The notes: a model not told the origin generated them from the sequence alone. Numbered from the stretch's first letter, positions 8,314-16,106 are shown. The stretch is 36,913 nucleotides of DNA from Ilumatobacteraceae bacterium (GCA_023257035.1 JALRDI010000103.1:1-36913), one strand, 5' to 3'. Program-made: numbers and translations.

Positions 8314-8805
8314 TCAAGCGAGAAAGTCGTCTGGGTTTACGCTCTCAAGAAAGTCCTGAAACTCATCCAACAGCTCTTCATCTTTTTCTTCTGCTGAGGC
8401 TGGCTCTTCCTGCCCCGCAGAATCGAGTACTTCGTCAGTTGCGAAGATTGGAGCATCGGTGCGAATTGCAAGCGCACAAGCGTCCGACGGGCGACATGAC
8501 AACGAGGTATTTACGCCATCACTGTCGACCAGGGACAACTCTGCCATGAACACATGATCTCGAATCTCGGTGATGGTGACGCGATCGACGCGATGGTCAA
8601 GAACTTCAATCACGGAACTCAACAAGTCGTGCGTCAATGGTCTTGGAGGGTGGATGCCCTGCAGAGCTGCGTGAATAGAGGCCGCCTCCGGGCTTCCGAT
8701 CAAGATAGGAAGAAGACGACCACTCCCCTCGATCTCTTTCAACATCATCATGGGAGTGTTCGCGGGAAGATCTACCCGAACGCCAACAAGTTCCATCTGG
8801 TGCAC
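8314..8805 (-). CDS. Bifunctional nuclease domain (DUF151/BFN) protein, Rv1829-like
   Basis: Small protein of 163 residues of the BFN/DUF151 family, named after plant bifunctional nucleases. Conserved blocks: MELVGVRVD at the start, LPILIGSPEAASIHAAL, RPLTHDLL, and the C-terminal SCRPSDACALAIRTDAPIFA. An acidic tail follows (SAEEKDEELLDEFQDFLES). The GTG at 8805 is chosen because TAGGGT lies exactly 6 nt upstream, making it leaderless; an ATG at 8796 in the same frame is the alternative. It lies between the two MerR genes, as in other actinobacteria. Whether the actinobacterial members are nucleases has not, to my knowledge, been settled. Confidence 0.88.
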   Translation of the reverse strand: MHQMELVGVRVDLPANTPMMMLKEIEGSGRLLPILIGSPEAASIHAALQGIHPPRPLTHDLLSSVIEVLDHRVDRVTITEIRDHVFMAELSLVDSDGVNTSLSCRPSDACALAIRTDAPIFATDEVLDSAGQEEPASAEEKDEELLDEFQDFLESVNPDDFLA

Positions 8806-8817
8806 GACTTGACCCTA
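8806..8817 (-). promoter_or_regulatory. Leaderless-type promoter (-10 TAGGGT) for the DUF151 gene
   Basis: On the minus strand TAGGGT (8817-8812) is followed by 6 bases and the GTG at 8805. It gives the DUF151 gene its own start inside the gene block. Confidence 0.5.
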
Positions 8818-8848
8818 CAACAGCCCGTCAGACGACCGCTCGTTCGGC

Positions 8849-9640
8849 CTACTCAAAGAGTTGCTGTAACCCAAAATTCAGAAGCGCCGAGCGAAGTTTT
8901 GCCCCAGCCTCTGTGATCTCGTTCGCCTGATCTCGAGCTTTGACTCGAGTCGTGCTGTCTCGCTGACGAATTTGGTGCGCAAGTAATTGTTCAATCAGAG
9001 AAAGCTCACGTTCGGCGGTGGTTCTCCAATTGCGAAGATGCCGAGCATCGATTCCGTGCCGAAGGAGAATTCTTGCGGACCCTCCGATGGCAACTTCGTG
9101 CTCAGAGTAAAAGTTGTGTGGTTGACGACGAGGCGAAATGATGCCGTAGGACTCGAGCTCGGTCACTTCTTGTTCAGTGAGTCCAGTCATCGACCGGAAC
9201 TCGGAGCGATCGAGTTGAACTCCTGAGCCGATCGCGGTGACATTGCTTTCCGGCCGTGACGACGGTGTTTGCAATGGCGACGGTCGATGAGAGCGAGCCG
9301 AGGGATGCTGTTGCGAGTCCACCGTCTCGGCGGTCACGGGTGGCCGTTCGATCCCGAGCGGACGTGAAATCTCTTTAGAGGGATCGATCTCTCCGGAATC
9401 GATCCGATCTTTAATCACTCTGAGCGGGAGATAGTTCTCCCGCTGTTCGCTCAGAATGACGCGTAACAGTTCAACATCAAGGTCGTGAAACTTTCGATAT
9501 CCCGAAGTTGTTCGTTCAGGATTGATGAGTCCTTGGCTCTCTAGAAATCTGATCTTCGAAATCGTGACCTCAGGAAACTCCTCAACAAGGAGCCCCAGAA
9601 CCTCTCCTATTGAGAGGTAGTCAGATTCTGTCTCAGCCAT
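8849..9640 (-). CDS. MerR-family transcriptional regulator (Rv1828-like)
   Basis: Regulator of 263 residues. The N-terminal MerR helix-turn-helix is seen in YLSIGEVLGLLVEEFPEVTISKIRFLESQGL, with the wing PERTTSGYRKFHDLDVELLRVI. A Ser/Pro/Arg-rich linker (about 100-150) joins it to a second helical domain with MTGLTEQEVTELESYGIISP, which resembles a second MerR-like unit. The C-terminus is a long helix (RVKARDQANEITEAGAKL). The start is ATG 9640: upstream in-frame codons run back through garA without family similarity, and ATG 9640 overlaps the garA stop by 8 nt. Rv1828, its mycobacterial counterpart by position, is the direct neighbour of garA. Confidence 0.9.
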   Translation of the reverse strand: MAETESDYLSIGEVLGLLVEEFPEVTISKIRFLESQGLINPERTTSGYRKFHDLDVELLRVILSEQRENYLPLRVIKDRIDSGEIDPSKEISRPLGIERPPVTAETVDSQQHPSARSHRPSPLQTPSSRPESNVTAIGSGVQLDRSEFRSMTGLTEQEVTELESYGIISPRRQPHNFYSEHEVAIGGSARILLRHGIDARHLRNWRTTAERELSLIEQLLAHQIRQRDSTTRVKARDQANEITEAGAKLRSALLNFGLQQLFE

Positions 9641-10118
9641 CCGACCGCTCGAAGAACACCAAACGGAACTTGCCGATTTGGACTTCGTCGCCATGTCGTA
9701 GCACGCTTGCCTCGATACGTTGCTGGTTGACGTAGGTGCCGTTGAGCGACCCAGAGTCGAGCACTTCATATTCGGCGTCGCGGCGAACAATTGCGGCATG
9801 GCGACGGGAAACCGTGATGTCGTCAAGCACGATTTCTGAGTCGGGGTGGCGCCCGATGCGTGTTGTCTCCGATTCGAGGCTGTAGCGCATTCCTGCGAGC
9901 CCCCCAGATCTCACAATGAGAACACCTACACCTTGCGAGAGTTCTCCAATGTTGACAGAGATGTCGTCTCCTGAACCAGGAGCATCTTGCAACGGATCGA
10001 CCGTCATCAACGTGATGGTGCGATCATCGAGTACGTCAAGTGGATCGCCACAACTCGAACAGAAGTTGCTCCCTGGCGGGTTCCGATGCCCGCACTGATT
10101 ACAGAACACGTACGACAT
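9633..10118 (-). CDS. garA: GarA/OdhI-like FHA protein with an N-terminal zinc ribbon
   Basis: Phosphopeptide-binding regulator, 161 residues. In mycobacteria and corynebacteria this protein, controlled by Ser/Thr kinases, inhibits 2-oxoglutarate dehydrogenase and acts on glutamate metabolism. The FHA domain (about 65-150) matches GarA closely: GRHPDSEIVLDD, VSRRHA (S104, R105, H107), GSLNGTYVN (N126) and HGDEVQIGKFRLVF. The N-terminus differs from mycobacterial GarA: residues 1-25 hold a zinc ribbon with C6, C9, C20 and C23, and the usual ETTS phosphorylation motif is replaced by DDRTITL (T34, T36). ATG 10118 is chosen because GGGGAG lies 8 bases upstream; the GTG at 10127 has none. It follows gcvH directly, as in M. 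tuberculosis. Confidence 0.9.
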   Translation of the reverse strand: MSYVFCNQCGHRNPPGSNFCSSCGDPLDVLDDRTITLMTVDPLQDAPGSGDDISVNIGELSQGVGVLIVRSGGLAGMRYSLESETTRIGRHPDSEIVLDDITVSRRHAAIVRRDAEYEVLDSGSLNGTYVNQQRIEASVLRHGDEVQIGKFRLVFFERSDG

Positions 10119-10123
10119 TGAGG

Positions 10124-10507
10124 TCACTCCCCTGTCAATTCTCGATATGCGTCAGCTGTGAGCAGTTGATCAATCATCGACGGGTCGTCGATCCTGATTT
10201 CGATCATCCACCCCTCGCCGTAGGGATCGGAGTTCAGTAGCGAAGGGTCATCTTGAACGGCAGAGTTCACCCCAACCACGACACCAGCGAGCGGGGTGTA
10301 AATCTCGGAAACAGACTTCGTGCTTTCAACCTCACCGCACATTGCCCCACCATCGAAGCGGGCATCGACGTCTGGGAGGTCAACAAAAACCACGTCGCCA
10401 AGAGCGTCTTGGGCGTAATCAGTGATGCCGATGCGAACCGTGCCATCGTCATTAGAGGCGACCCATTCGTGGTCTGCCGAGTACTTGAGGTGGCTGGGAA
10501 TCTCCAT
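10124..10507 (-). CDS. gcvH: Glycine cleavage system H protein
   Basis: Lipoyl carrier that shuttles the aminomethyl intermediate between GcvP, GcvT and dihydrolipoamide dehydrogenase. It has 127 residues, the normal length. The start HLKYSADHEWV is typical, and the lipoylated lysine is K64 in GEVESTKSVSEIYTPLAGVV. A TACCGT -10 box lies 7 nt before the ATG, so it has its own leaderless promoter and no glycine riboswitch. It heads the gcvH-garA-merR run. Confidence 0.96.
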   Translation of the reverse strand: MEIPSHLKYSADHEWVASNDDGTVRIGITDYAQDALGDVVFVDLPDVDARFDGGAMCGEVESTKSVSEIYTPLAGVVVGVNSAVQDDPSLLNSDPYGEGWMIEIRIDDPSMIDQLLTADAYRELTGE

Positions 10508-10520
10508 AGAACTAACGGTA
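10508..10520 (-). promoter_or_regulatory. Leaderless-type promoter (-10 TACCGT) for gcvH
   Basis: On the minus strand TACCGT (10520-10515) is followed by 7 bases and the ATG at 10507. There is no Shine-Dalgarno sequence. Confidence 0.5.
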
Positions 10521-10560
10521 GCGGTTTTCGCGAACTCGGGGAACGGCTAGTCAGTGAATT

Positions 10561-11169
10561 TCAGGTCTGTAGTCGAGCATTTCGGACACCCTGAACCACC
10601 AGTGGAACGTAGGCACATGCGGTGTACACGCTGAGAACAATTCCTGGTATTCCCAGGATCCATGATGCAACCGTGAAGGCTGACGCAATAGGCATACCGC
10701 TCTCGCCCATGAGGAATCCTGGGAATGTGAACATCAACAGGAAGGCAGCGGTCTTGCCCCACCACGTAACATCAAAGCGTTCCATTTTGAAGACAAATGT
10801 CGCTACCAGCATCATGGCAGCGACGAGGACCTCTCGAATGAGAACAATGAGGGCGAACCATAATGGTGCCGAACCGTCGATGATGAGGGCAACAATTCCG
10901 ACGAAAAACAGAATCCTGTCGACGGTGGGGTCAAAAATCTTTCCAAATTCACTGGTCTGATTCAGCCGGCGGGCAAGGAACCCGTCGACCCAATCAGTTG
11001 CTCCAATACTCCCGAGTAGCCATGCAGCTGCGTGCTGATTATCGAGCCCGAAGAGCACCCAGAGGAAGACAGGAAGACAGAGCAGACGTATGAGCGTCAC
11101 CGCATTCGGAATCGTAACGAGACCATCGAACATGCTGACTTTGGTTGGATGCGTCTGGTTGGTACTCAT
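10561..11169 (-). CDS. CDP-alcohol phosphatidyltransferase (PgsA-like)
   Basis: Integral membrane phospholipid synthase, probably making phosphatidylglycerol phosphate or a related lipid from CDP-diacylglycerol. It has 202 residues. The full signature D-x2-D-G-x2-A-R-x8-G-x3-D-x3-D is present: D59, D62, G63, A66, R67, G76, D80 and D84. Hydrophobic segments flank it (about 28-45, 85-100, 105-125, 135-150, 165-190), and FDGLVTIPNAVTLIRL is the usual amphipathic start. By position it matches pgsA2 (Rv1822) upstream of gcvH-garA. The exact acceptor alcohol cannot be fixed, so I leave the symbol empty. TAACAT at about 11214-11209 could be its -10, giving a leader of roughly 35-40 nt. Confidence 0.88.
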   Translation of the reverse strand: MSTNQTHPTKVSMFDGLVTIPNAVTLIRLLCLPVFLWVLFGLDNQHAAAWLLGSIGATDWVDGFLARRLNQTSEFGKIFDPTVDRILFFVGIVALIIDGSAPLWFALIVLIREVLVAAMMLVATFVFKMERFDVTWWGKTAAFLLMFTFPGFLMGESGMPIASAFTVASWILGIPGIVLSVYTACAYVPLVVQGVRNARLQT

Positions 11170-11213
11170 TGTTGTTCGTGGTTCTGACGGGGCGATCAGG
11201 TAATCCCGATGTT

Positions 11214-11251
11214 AGGTGACGGCACGGTGCTGCGGATGTCTCTCGTCACCT
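11214..11251. promoter_or_regulatory. 8-bp inverted repeat in the divergent pgsA/HIT promoter region
   Basis: AGGTGACG (11214-11221) and CGTCACCT (11244-11251) are perfect reverse complements separated by 22 nt. They lie in the 118-nt gap between the divergent pgsA-like and HIT genes. The repeat could be two half-sites for a dimeric regulator. No ligand or protein can be named. Confidence 0.3.
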
Positions 11252-11275
11252 TCGTTTCGGTCGGCCTAGTCGTTC

Positions 11276-11287
11276 TATGGTGTCGGG
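11276..11287 (+). promoter_or_regulatory. Leaderless-type promoter (-10 TATGGT) for the HIT gene
   Basis: TATGGT at 11276-11281, then 6 bases, then the ATG at 11288. No Shine-Dalgarno sequence. Confidence 0.5.
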
Positions 11288-11713
11288 ATGCCGACAATCT
11301 TCACTCGTATTATCGATGGCGAAATCCCGGGGACCTTCATCTGGCGTGATGAGAAATGCGTCGGATTCATGTCGATCAATCCAATGTCATTCGGGCATGC
11401 ACTCGTAGTGCCAATTCGTGAGGTCGACCACTGGGTTGATCTTGAACCCGACATTGCCCAACATTTGTTTGATGTCGCCTATCGCATCTCGAAGGCTCAG
11501 CAAGCGGCATTCAGTCCGGAGCGTATTGGCCTCATCATTGCGGGATACGAAGTCCCCCACACGCACATACACGTGTTGCCGACGAATCAAATGTCAGATC
11601 TCTCGTTTTCGAACGCGGCAAGTTCTGTCGACCGAGACGACTTGGAGCGGGCGGCAGATGCCATCCATCAGCAACTTGTTGCCCAGGGTGAAGAGACTGG
11701 TATCACACGATGA
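11288..11713 (+). CDS. HIT-family nucleotide-binding hydrolase
   Basis: Histidine-triad protein of 141 residues, likely hydrolysing AMP-linked or dinucleotide substrates in the cytoplasm. The active-site triad is HTHIHVLP with H91, H93 and H95. The N-terminal TIFTRIIDGEIP and the HALVVP strand are typical of the HINT/Hit branch. The gene is leaderless. Its TGA overlaps the ATG of the next gene (ATGA), so the two are translationally coupled. The physiological substrate is unknown, as for most of this family. Confidence 0.93.
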   Translation: MPTIFTRIIDGEIPGTFIWRDEKCVGFMSINPMSFGHALVVPIREVDHWVDLEPDIAQHLFDVAYRISKAQQAAFSPERIGLIIAGYEVPHTHIHVLPTNQMSDLSFSNAASSVDRDDLERAADAIHQQLVAQGEETGITR

Positions 11714-12912
11714 ATCACGGATTTGACCCCGCTCGACTCACCCGAATTGACTCGCATTTTCAGCGTTACGTCGACGATGGTCGGCTGGCGGGTTGGCAGG
11801 TGATGGTTGCACGACATGGAGAGCTTGCCCACCATTCGACTTGCGGCGTTCGTGATCTCGACAGCGGCATCCCCTTTGCGGATGACACGGTCGTTCGCCT
11901 CTATTCAATGACGAAGCCATTGACCACGATTGCCGCGATGCAATTGGTTGAGGAAGGGATCATTCAGTTGAAGGATCCCGTTTCGAAGTTCATCCCGTCA
12001 TTCGCGAACACTCAGGTGTACCGCTCGGGATCTATCCAGAAGCCAATGACCGAGCCGCAGACACTCCCGATGCTGGTGTGGCACCTCATGACCCACATGT
12101 CGGGATTGACCTATGGGTTCCATAACACCCATCCGGTCGATGCGATGTATCGAAATCATGGATTTGAATGGGGGCAGCCAGAAGACCTCGATCTCGCTGC
12201 CTGCTGCGACAAATGGGCGGAGCTCCCACTCGTGTTTCAGCCCGGTACCGAATGGAACTACGGCGTTTCCACTGACGTGCTCGGTCGAGTGGTCGAGGTG
12301 GCATCGGGTATGAACCTTGAGCAGTACTTCCAAGAGCGCATCCTTGGTCCTCTCGGCATGGTGGATACGAGCTTCTTCATTGACGATGACGACCGAAAGT
12401 CGAGACTGGCTGAGTTGTATATCCCGCATCCTGAAACAGGCTCGGCATTCAAAGCCCCAGAGTTTCTCTTGCGGCCAGACCGGCCGACGATGTTGTCGGG
12501 CGGAGGCGGTTTGTATGGCACCGCTGCCGATTACCTCCGGTTTTGCCAGATGATCTTGAATGGCGGAGTACTTGACGGCGAACGGATTATCGGTCGGCAC
12601 ACTCTGGAGTACATGGGGAAGAACCACCTCCCTGGGAATGTGGATCTTGAGGCGATTGGGCGTCCGCTGTTTGCAGAATCAGCATTCGTCGGTGTCGGAT
12701 TCGGTCTCGGATTTTCTGTCGTTATTGATGCGGCCGAGAGCAAGGTTCCAAGCACCAATGGCGAAATGGCCTGGGGAGGTGCAGCGAGCACTGCCTTCTG
12801 GGTGGACCCCGCCGAGGACATCGCTGTGGTGTTCCTCACGCAACTGATGCCGTCGAGCACGCATCCAATACGCCCCGAACTGAAGCAGCTGGTGTACCAG
12901 GCGCTTGTCTGA
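11710..12912 (+). CDS. Serine hydrolase of the beta-lactamase/esterase (class C-like, family VIII) type
   Basis: Cytoplasmic-looking 400-residue protein with no signal peptide. The nucleophile motif S-x-x-K is S66-M-T-K69 in LYSMTKPLTTIAAMQLVEEG. The tyrosine motif is Y184 in WNYGVSTDVLGRVVE, as in family VIII esterases rather than true beta-lactamases. The C-terminal GGAASTAFWVDP replaces the KTG box. This pattern fits an esterase or amidase acting on small acyl esters; antibiotic hydrolysis is not supported. It is coupled to the HIT gene by an ATGA overlap. Confidence 0.88.
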   Translation: MNHGFDPARLTRIDSHFQRYVDDGRLAGWQVMVARHGELAHHSTCGVRDLDSGIPFADDTVVRLYSMTKPLTTIAAMQLVEEGIIQLKDPVSKFIPSFANTQVYRSGSIQKPMTEPQTLPMLVWHLMTHMSGLTYGFHNTHPVDAMYRNHGFEWGQPEDLDLAACCDKWAELPLVFQPGTEWNYGVSTDVLGRVVEVASGMNLEQYFQERILGPLGMVDTSFFIDDDDRKSRLAELYIPHPETGSAFKAPEFLLRPDRPTMLSGGGGLYGTAADYLRFCQMILNGGVLDGERIIGRHTLEYMGKNHLPGNVDLEAIGRPLFAESAFVGVGFGLGFSVVIDAAESKVPSTNGEMAWGGAASTAFWVDPAEDIAVVFLTQLMPSSTHPIRPELKQLVYQALV

Positions 12913-12928
12913 GGACGACCTGACACCG

Positions 12929-13663
12929 TTAGAACAGTGTTGACGGCCTGTCGTTGACCTCGTCGAGGAGATGAACCCCCTCGTTACGGGCATTGTTGAC
13001 ATCTGTGCTGACGACGCGTTCATGCAGCACATGATCTGCGCAGGGGCGAAGTAGCTCAGAGAGTTCGGCTTCGGCGTCTTCCTTGGTGGCGGTGAGCCAA
13101 TGCTCGATGTCATCTGTTTCGAGAATCACTGGCATCCGGTGGTGAATCGGTTCCATGGTCTTGTTTGCCGAAGTTGTTAACAGGCAGACGGTTGATCGCT
13201 GGTCTGATCCTTCGAGTGGGTTCTGCCACTGTGAGGAGATCCCTGCCAACAGCATTGGTTCGCCGTCTCGGCGCGAGAAGTAATGAGGCTCCTTCAACGG
13301 CCTTCCAGATGATCCGCGAGGTCCATCTTTGCGAGCGGGCGACCACTCATAAAACCCTTCGACAGGAACGATGACTCGGGAGGATCGGATTGCCGACTTA
13401 AATGATGGCTTCTCCCACACGGTCTCGGAACGGGCGTTTGAAAGTTTCTGTCCGATTGAAGGGTCCTTTGCCCACGATGGGATTAATCCCCAAATTGACG
13501 ACGCCAACACCCGCTGATCGTTGTCTTCGTCGAGCACGGTGACGCTCGCAGATGGCGCGATGTTGAATCTCGCAGGTGAAGAACTGACCGTGTCATCGAC
13601 AACGGCGTCAAGAAATGAGGCGAGCTCGTGTGGTGGCCGAGCTTGCACGAACCTGCCACACAT
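12929..13663 (-). CDS. SOS response-associated peptidase (SRAP; HMCES/YedK family)
   Basis: Family members form a covalent thiazolidine link through Cys2 with abasic sites in single-stranded DNA and so protect them. This 244-residue protein begins MCGRFVQ, which gives the catalytic Cys2 after Met removal. Other conserved parts are FNIAPSASV, GLIPSWAKD, NARSETV, VPVEGFYEW with the active-site glutamate, and HHRMPVIL with the active-site histidine. It follows the SMP-30 gene by 3 nt and is convergent with the hydrolase gene. SRAP genes are often near SOS or DNA-repair genes, but here the neighbours are metabolic. Confidence 0.95.
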   Translation of the reverse strand: MCGRFVQARPPHELASFLDAVVDDTVSSSPARFNIAPSASVTVLDEDNDQRVLASSIWGLIPSWAKDPSIGQKLSNARSETVWEKPSFKSAIRSSRVIVPVEGFYEWSPARKDGPRGSSGRPLKEPHYFSRRDGEPMLLAGISSQWQNPLEGSDQRSTVCLLTTSANKTMEPIHHRMPVILETDDIEHWLTATKEDAEAELSELLRPCADHVLHERVVSTDVNNARNEGVHLLDEVNDRPSTLF

Positions 13664-13666
13664 GCG

Positions 13667-14515
13667 TTACGGCCAGCCCGCCCCTGGAACTGCGACTTCT
13701 GCCGTTTCGATTCGACCGGTCGTTGTTCCATCGACACGAGAAGGGTGAGTGCCTTTCGAGGTGAGCACATACAAGGTGGTGCCGTGAGCGCCTCCGAGCA
13801 TGCAGGCAACAGCGGACTGCTCCGTGGAGATTTCATCAACCACTTCCCCACCCTCACGCACTCGTACCACTTTCTTGTGAACTGGGTCAGCAAACCAGAT
13901 TGCACCCTCGGCGTCGAGGCAGCATCCATCGGGAATGAGTTCGCCTAGGTCAGCCCACACCCGATGATCCACCGCCATTCCGTCATTATCAATGCGATAT
14001 GCCGAGTATCGCCGCCCATACGACTCACCAACAATGAGTGTTGAACCATCTGGGGTGATGACAGCTCCGTTCGGGAACATCAATTCCTTGTCGCCGGTTC
14101 GCACGGTGCCATCAGGACTGACAACGACGAGATGGGCCGCCTGTGGTTCAACCGGTGGATCGGCATGTAAGTCAAAGCCGAAAATTGAGACATACGCAGT
14201 TCCATCCGGCCCGACAACCATGTCGTTGCAGTCGTGTTCTGATACATCCGAGAGATCAGCGTGCACCGTTGTCGTGGAGCCGTCATAGCGCAAGATTTTG
14301 TGATCGCTCATCGATACAACGAGTAGGTCTCCATTCGGCAACCATCCGAGCCCGGAAGGCCGAGCCTCGACGGTGAGCACTCGCTCTTCGGTGCCGTCTG
14401 TATCCAAGGTGAATACCCCGTGGCGGAAAAAGTCGCTAAACCACAACTTTCCGTCGTGCCACCGGGGTCCCTCTCCGAATTCAAGCCCCGTGTGAATGAT
14501 GGTGGTTGTCTTCAT
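13667..14515 (-). CDS. SMP-30/gluconolactonase/LRE-family protein
   Basis: Six-bladed beta-propeller enzyme, probably a metal-dependent lactonase or related hydrolase. It has 282 residues. The conserved metal-site residues are in FGEGPRWHDGKLWFSD (Glu), DCNDMVVGPDGTAYVS (Asn/Asp) and ITPDGSTLIVGES (Asp). There is no signal peptide. It lies between the TauD-type dioxygenase (20-nt gap) and the SRAP gene (3-nt gap) in one transcription unit. The substrate lactone is unknown. Confidence 0.88.
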   Translation of the reverse strand: MKTTTIIHTGLEFGEGPRWHDGKLWFSDFFRHGVFTLDTDGTEERVLTVEARPSGLGWLPNGDLLVVSMSDHKILRYDGSTTTVHADLSDVSEHDCNDMVVGPDGTAYVSIFGFDLHADPPVEPQAAHLVVVSPDGTVRTGDKELMFPNGAVITPDGSTLIVGESYGRRYSAYRIDNDGMAVDHRVWADLGELIPDGCCLDAEGAIWFADPVHKKVVRVREGGEVVDEISTEQSAVACMLGGAHGTTLYVLTSKGTHPSRVDGTTTGRIETAEVAVPGAGWP

Positions 14516-14535
14516 CTGTTGTCTTTCTCTGTGAA

Positions 14536-15375
14536 CTATTTCGGTGTGTCGCCAGCCAATGTGATTCGCATCATCTCACGGCGATGCCCGAAATAGTCAT
14601 CGATCGCGTAATGCTGGACACAACGGTTGTCCCACATCGTGAGGGTGCCTTGTTGCCATCGAACACGGCATGTGAAATCAATTCTCCGGCAATGCGAAAA
14701 CAGGAAGTCGAGAATTGGCTTTGCCTCTGCGTCATGAAGTCCGTCGATCCCGACCGTGTAGACCTCGTTGACGAACAGTGATTTTCGTCCAGTGTCGGGA
14801 TGGGTCCTTACAAGCGGGTGGAGTCGTGTCTCCAGTGCGGTTTCATCACCAATGATTTCCATTGAACGACGATCATCGCGCTGTCCAAACGTTCCCTTCG
14901 GCCCATAGGAGCGTCGCGCTGAATGCACGCCTTGCAGATTGGCAAGGAGTTGCTTCATTCCATCTGAGAGGGCGTCATAGGCCTTCTCTTGCTGAATAAA
15001 AGCAGTGTCGCCACCTGCGGGCGGAATATCGATTCCATAGAGCAGAGTTGCGCTCGGAGGTTGCGCTTGAAAACTCCAGTCACTATGCCAGCCACTTCCA
15101 AAAAGTGGCCCTGCTTCGTCGGCTTCACGAAGCAGTCGAAGCACATTTGGGTGTCCGTCAACTGGGGTGATGTAGGGAGTGTCACCAAACGAACCCAACT
15201 GAAGTGCAAACGCCTCAAACGTGTCGATCGTGAGAACCTGATCGCGAATAGCGAGAACGGAATACTCGCCGAAGGCGGAGCGTAAGTCAGTGAGTTCAGA
15301 ATCACTGAGCGGACGAGAGATATCAATGTCGGTCACATCTGCACCGAACCTGCCAGTCAAGGGTGTTACTCGCAT
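14536..15375 (-). CDS. TauD/TfdA-family Fe(II)/2-oxoglutarate-dependent dioxygenase
   Basis: Hydroxylates a small, often sulphonated or carboxylated substrate using Fe(II), O2 and 2-oxoglutarate. It has 279 residues, the usual family length. The iron ligands are H97 and D99 in GSGWHSDWSF, and the distal H255 in NRCVQHYA. The 2-oxoglutarate-binding arginine is in GHRREMMRITLAG. The upstream frame stays open to 15504, but ATG 15375 is preceded by TACCGT exactly 6 nt away and gives the standard start RVTPLTGRFGADV. It is divergent from the phosphatase gene (79-nt gap). Substrate not assigned. Confidence 0.9.
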   Translation of the reverse strand: MRVTPLTGRFGADVTDIDISRPLSDSELTDLRSAFGEYSVLAIRDQVLTIDTFEAFALQLGSFGDTPYITPVDGHPNVLRLLREADEAGPLFGSGWHSDWSFQAQPPSATLLYGIDIPPAGGDTAFIQQEKAYDALSDGMKQLLANLQGVHSARRSYGPKGTFGQRDDRRSMEIIGDETALETRLHPLVRTHPDTGRKSLFVNEVYTVGIDGLHDAEAKPILDFLFSHCRRIDFTCRVRWQQGTLTMWDNRCVQHYAIDDYFGHRREMMRITLAGDTPK

Positions 15376-15387
15376 GACTGAACGGTA
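15376..15387 (-). promoter_or_regulatory. Leaderless-type promoter (-10 TACCGT) for the TauD-type gene
   Basis: On the minus strand TACCGT (15387-15382), 6 bases, then the ATG at 15375. It supports the internal start codon over longer upstream ones. Confidence 0.55.
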
Positions 15388-15442
15388 GCCCACGAGTCGA
15401 GAGCGAGGTTCGTCGGGAAGAACTAACGATGCGTCAGGCGAA

Positions 15443-15454
15443 TAGAGTGCCGAC
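15443..15454 (+). promoter_or_regulatory. Leaderless-type promoter (-10 TAGAGT) for the phosphatase gene
   Basis: TAGAGT at 15443-15448, 6 bases, then the ATG at 15455. No Shine-Dalgarno sequence. Confidence 0.55.
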
Positions 15455-16078
15455 ATGGAGCTTCTCCTGATCCGGCACGCCCTTCCAATTCGCCGCGAAG
15501 TCATCGAAGGGGCCGCTGATCCTCCCTTATCAGTCGACGGTGAACGTCAGGCGCAGTTGCTTGCTGGCTACCTCGGTTCTGAGCAGATTGACGCTGTATA
15601 CGCAAGCCCATTGCGTCGAGCAGTCCAGACTGCGGAGCCGCTATGTCGTCAGATTGGTCTCGAAATGGTGCTGGATGCAGGAATTGCTGAATTCGATCAG
15701 CATTCCTCTGAATACATTCCAGTTGAGGAATTACAGGCGTCAGGTGATCCGCGATTGAAGGAATTTCTTCTCGGAGAGGGGGACGAGTTCGACGATCGCG
15801 ATGAGTTTCGCGAGCGGGTGTTTGCATCGATAACACAGATCATTTCTCAACATGGTGGTGAGCGAGTAGCAGTTGTGTGCCACGGCGGCGTGATAAATAG
15901 CTACGCCGGCGATGTCCTCGGTCTCGATGTCGAGGGACCAGGATTCTTCTACCCCAACTACACCTCGATCACGCGAATTGCTGCATCCCGTTCGGGTGTG
16001 CGATCGATTGTGACGCTGAACGAAACGTCTCATCTGCGCAATACCGGGCTTCCGATGGGGCTCTTTCAACACGGTTGA
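15455..16078 (+). CDS. Histidine phosphatase superfamily (phosphoglycerate-mutase-like) protein
   Basis: Phosphohydrolase of 207 residues acting through a phosphohistidine. The nucleophile is H8 in LLLIRHALP; the second catalytic histidine is in VVCHGGVINSY; YASPLRRAVQTAEPL gives the conserved second arginine. It is a dPGM/CobC-like branch member, and the substrate cannot be set. Its stop codon (16076-16078) lies inside a perfect 9-bp inverted repeat, described separately. Confidence 0.92.
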   Translation: MELLLIRHALPIRREVIEGAADPPLSVDGERQAQLLAGYLGSEQIDAVYASPLRRAVQTAEPLCRQIGLEMVLDAGIAEFDQHSSEYIPVEELQASGDPRLKEFLLGEGDEFDDRDEFRERVFASITQIISQHGGERVAVVCHGGVINSYAGDVLGLDVEGPGFFYPNYTSITRIAASRSGVRSIVTLNETSHLRNTGLPMGLFQHG

Positions 16079-16097
16079 CTCGTATTAGCGAGTCAAC
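16074..16097. terminator. Perfect 9-bp hairpin between the phosphatase gene and the tRNA
   Basis: GTTGACTCG (16074-16082) pairs perfectly with CGAGTCAAC (16089-16097) around the 6-base loop TATTAG. It contains the phosphatase stop codon and lies 9 nt from the 3' end of the convergent tRNA gene. Neither side has a U-tract, so it may be an actinobacterial U-less terminator working in both directions, or an RNA 3'-end stabiliser. Confidence 0.55.
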
Positions 16098-16106
16098 ACT
16101 GCGAAA

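Noticed and set aside
9641..9826. Extended N-terminus for the MerR protein at 8849-9640
   Set aside because: The extra 62 residues are shadow translation of garA; ATG 9640 gives the family start and overlaps the garA stop.
11710..12912. True antibiotic beta-lactamase
   Set aside because: The SxxK and tyrosine motifs fit family VIII esterases. There is no signal peptide and no KTG box.
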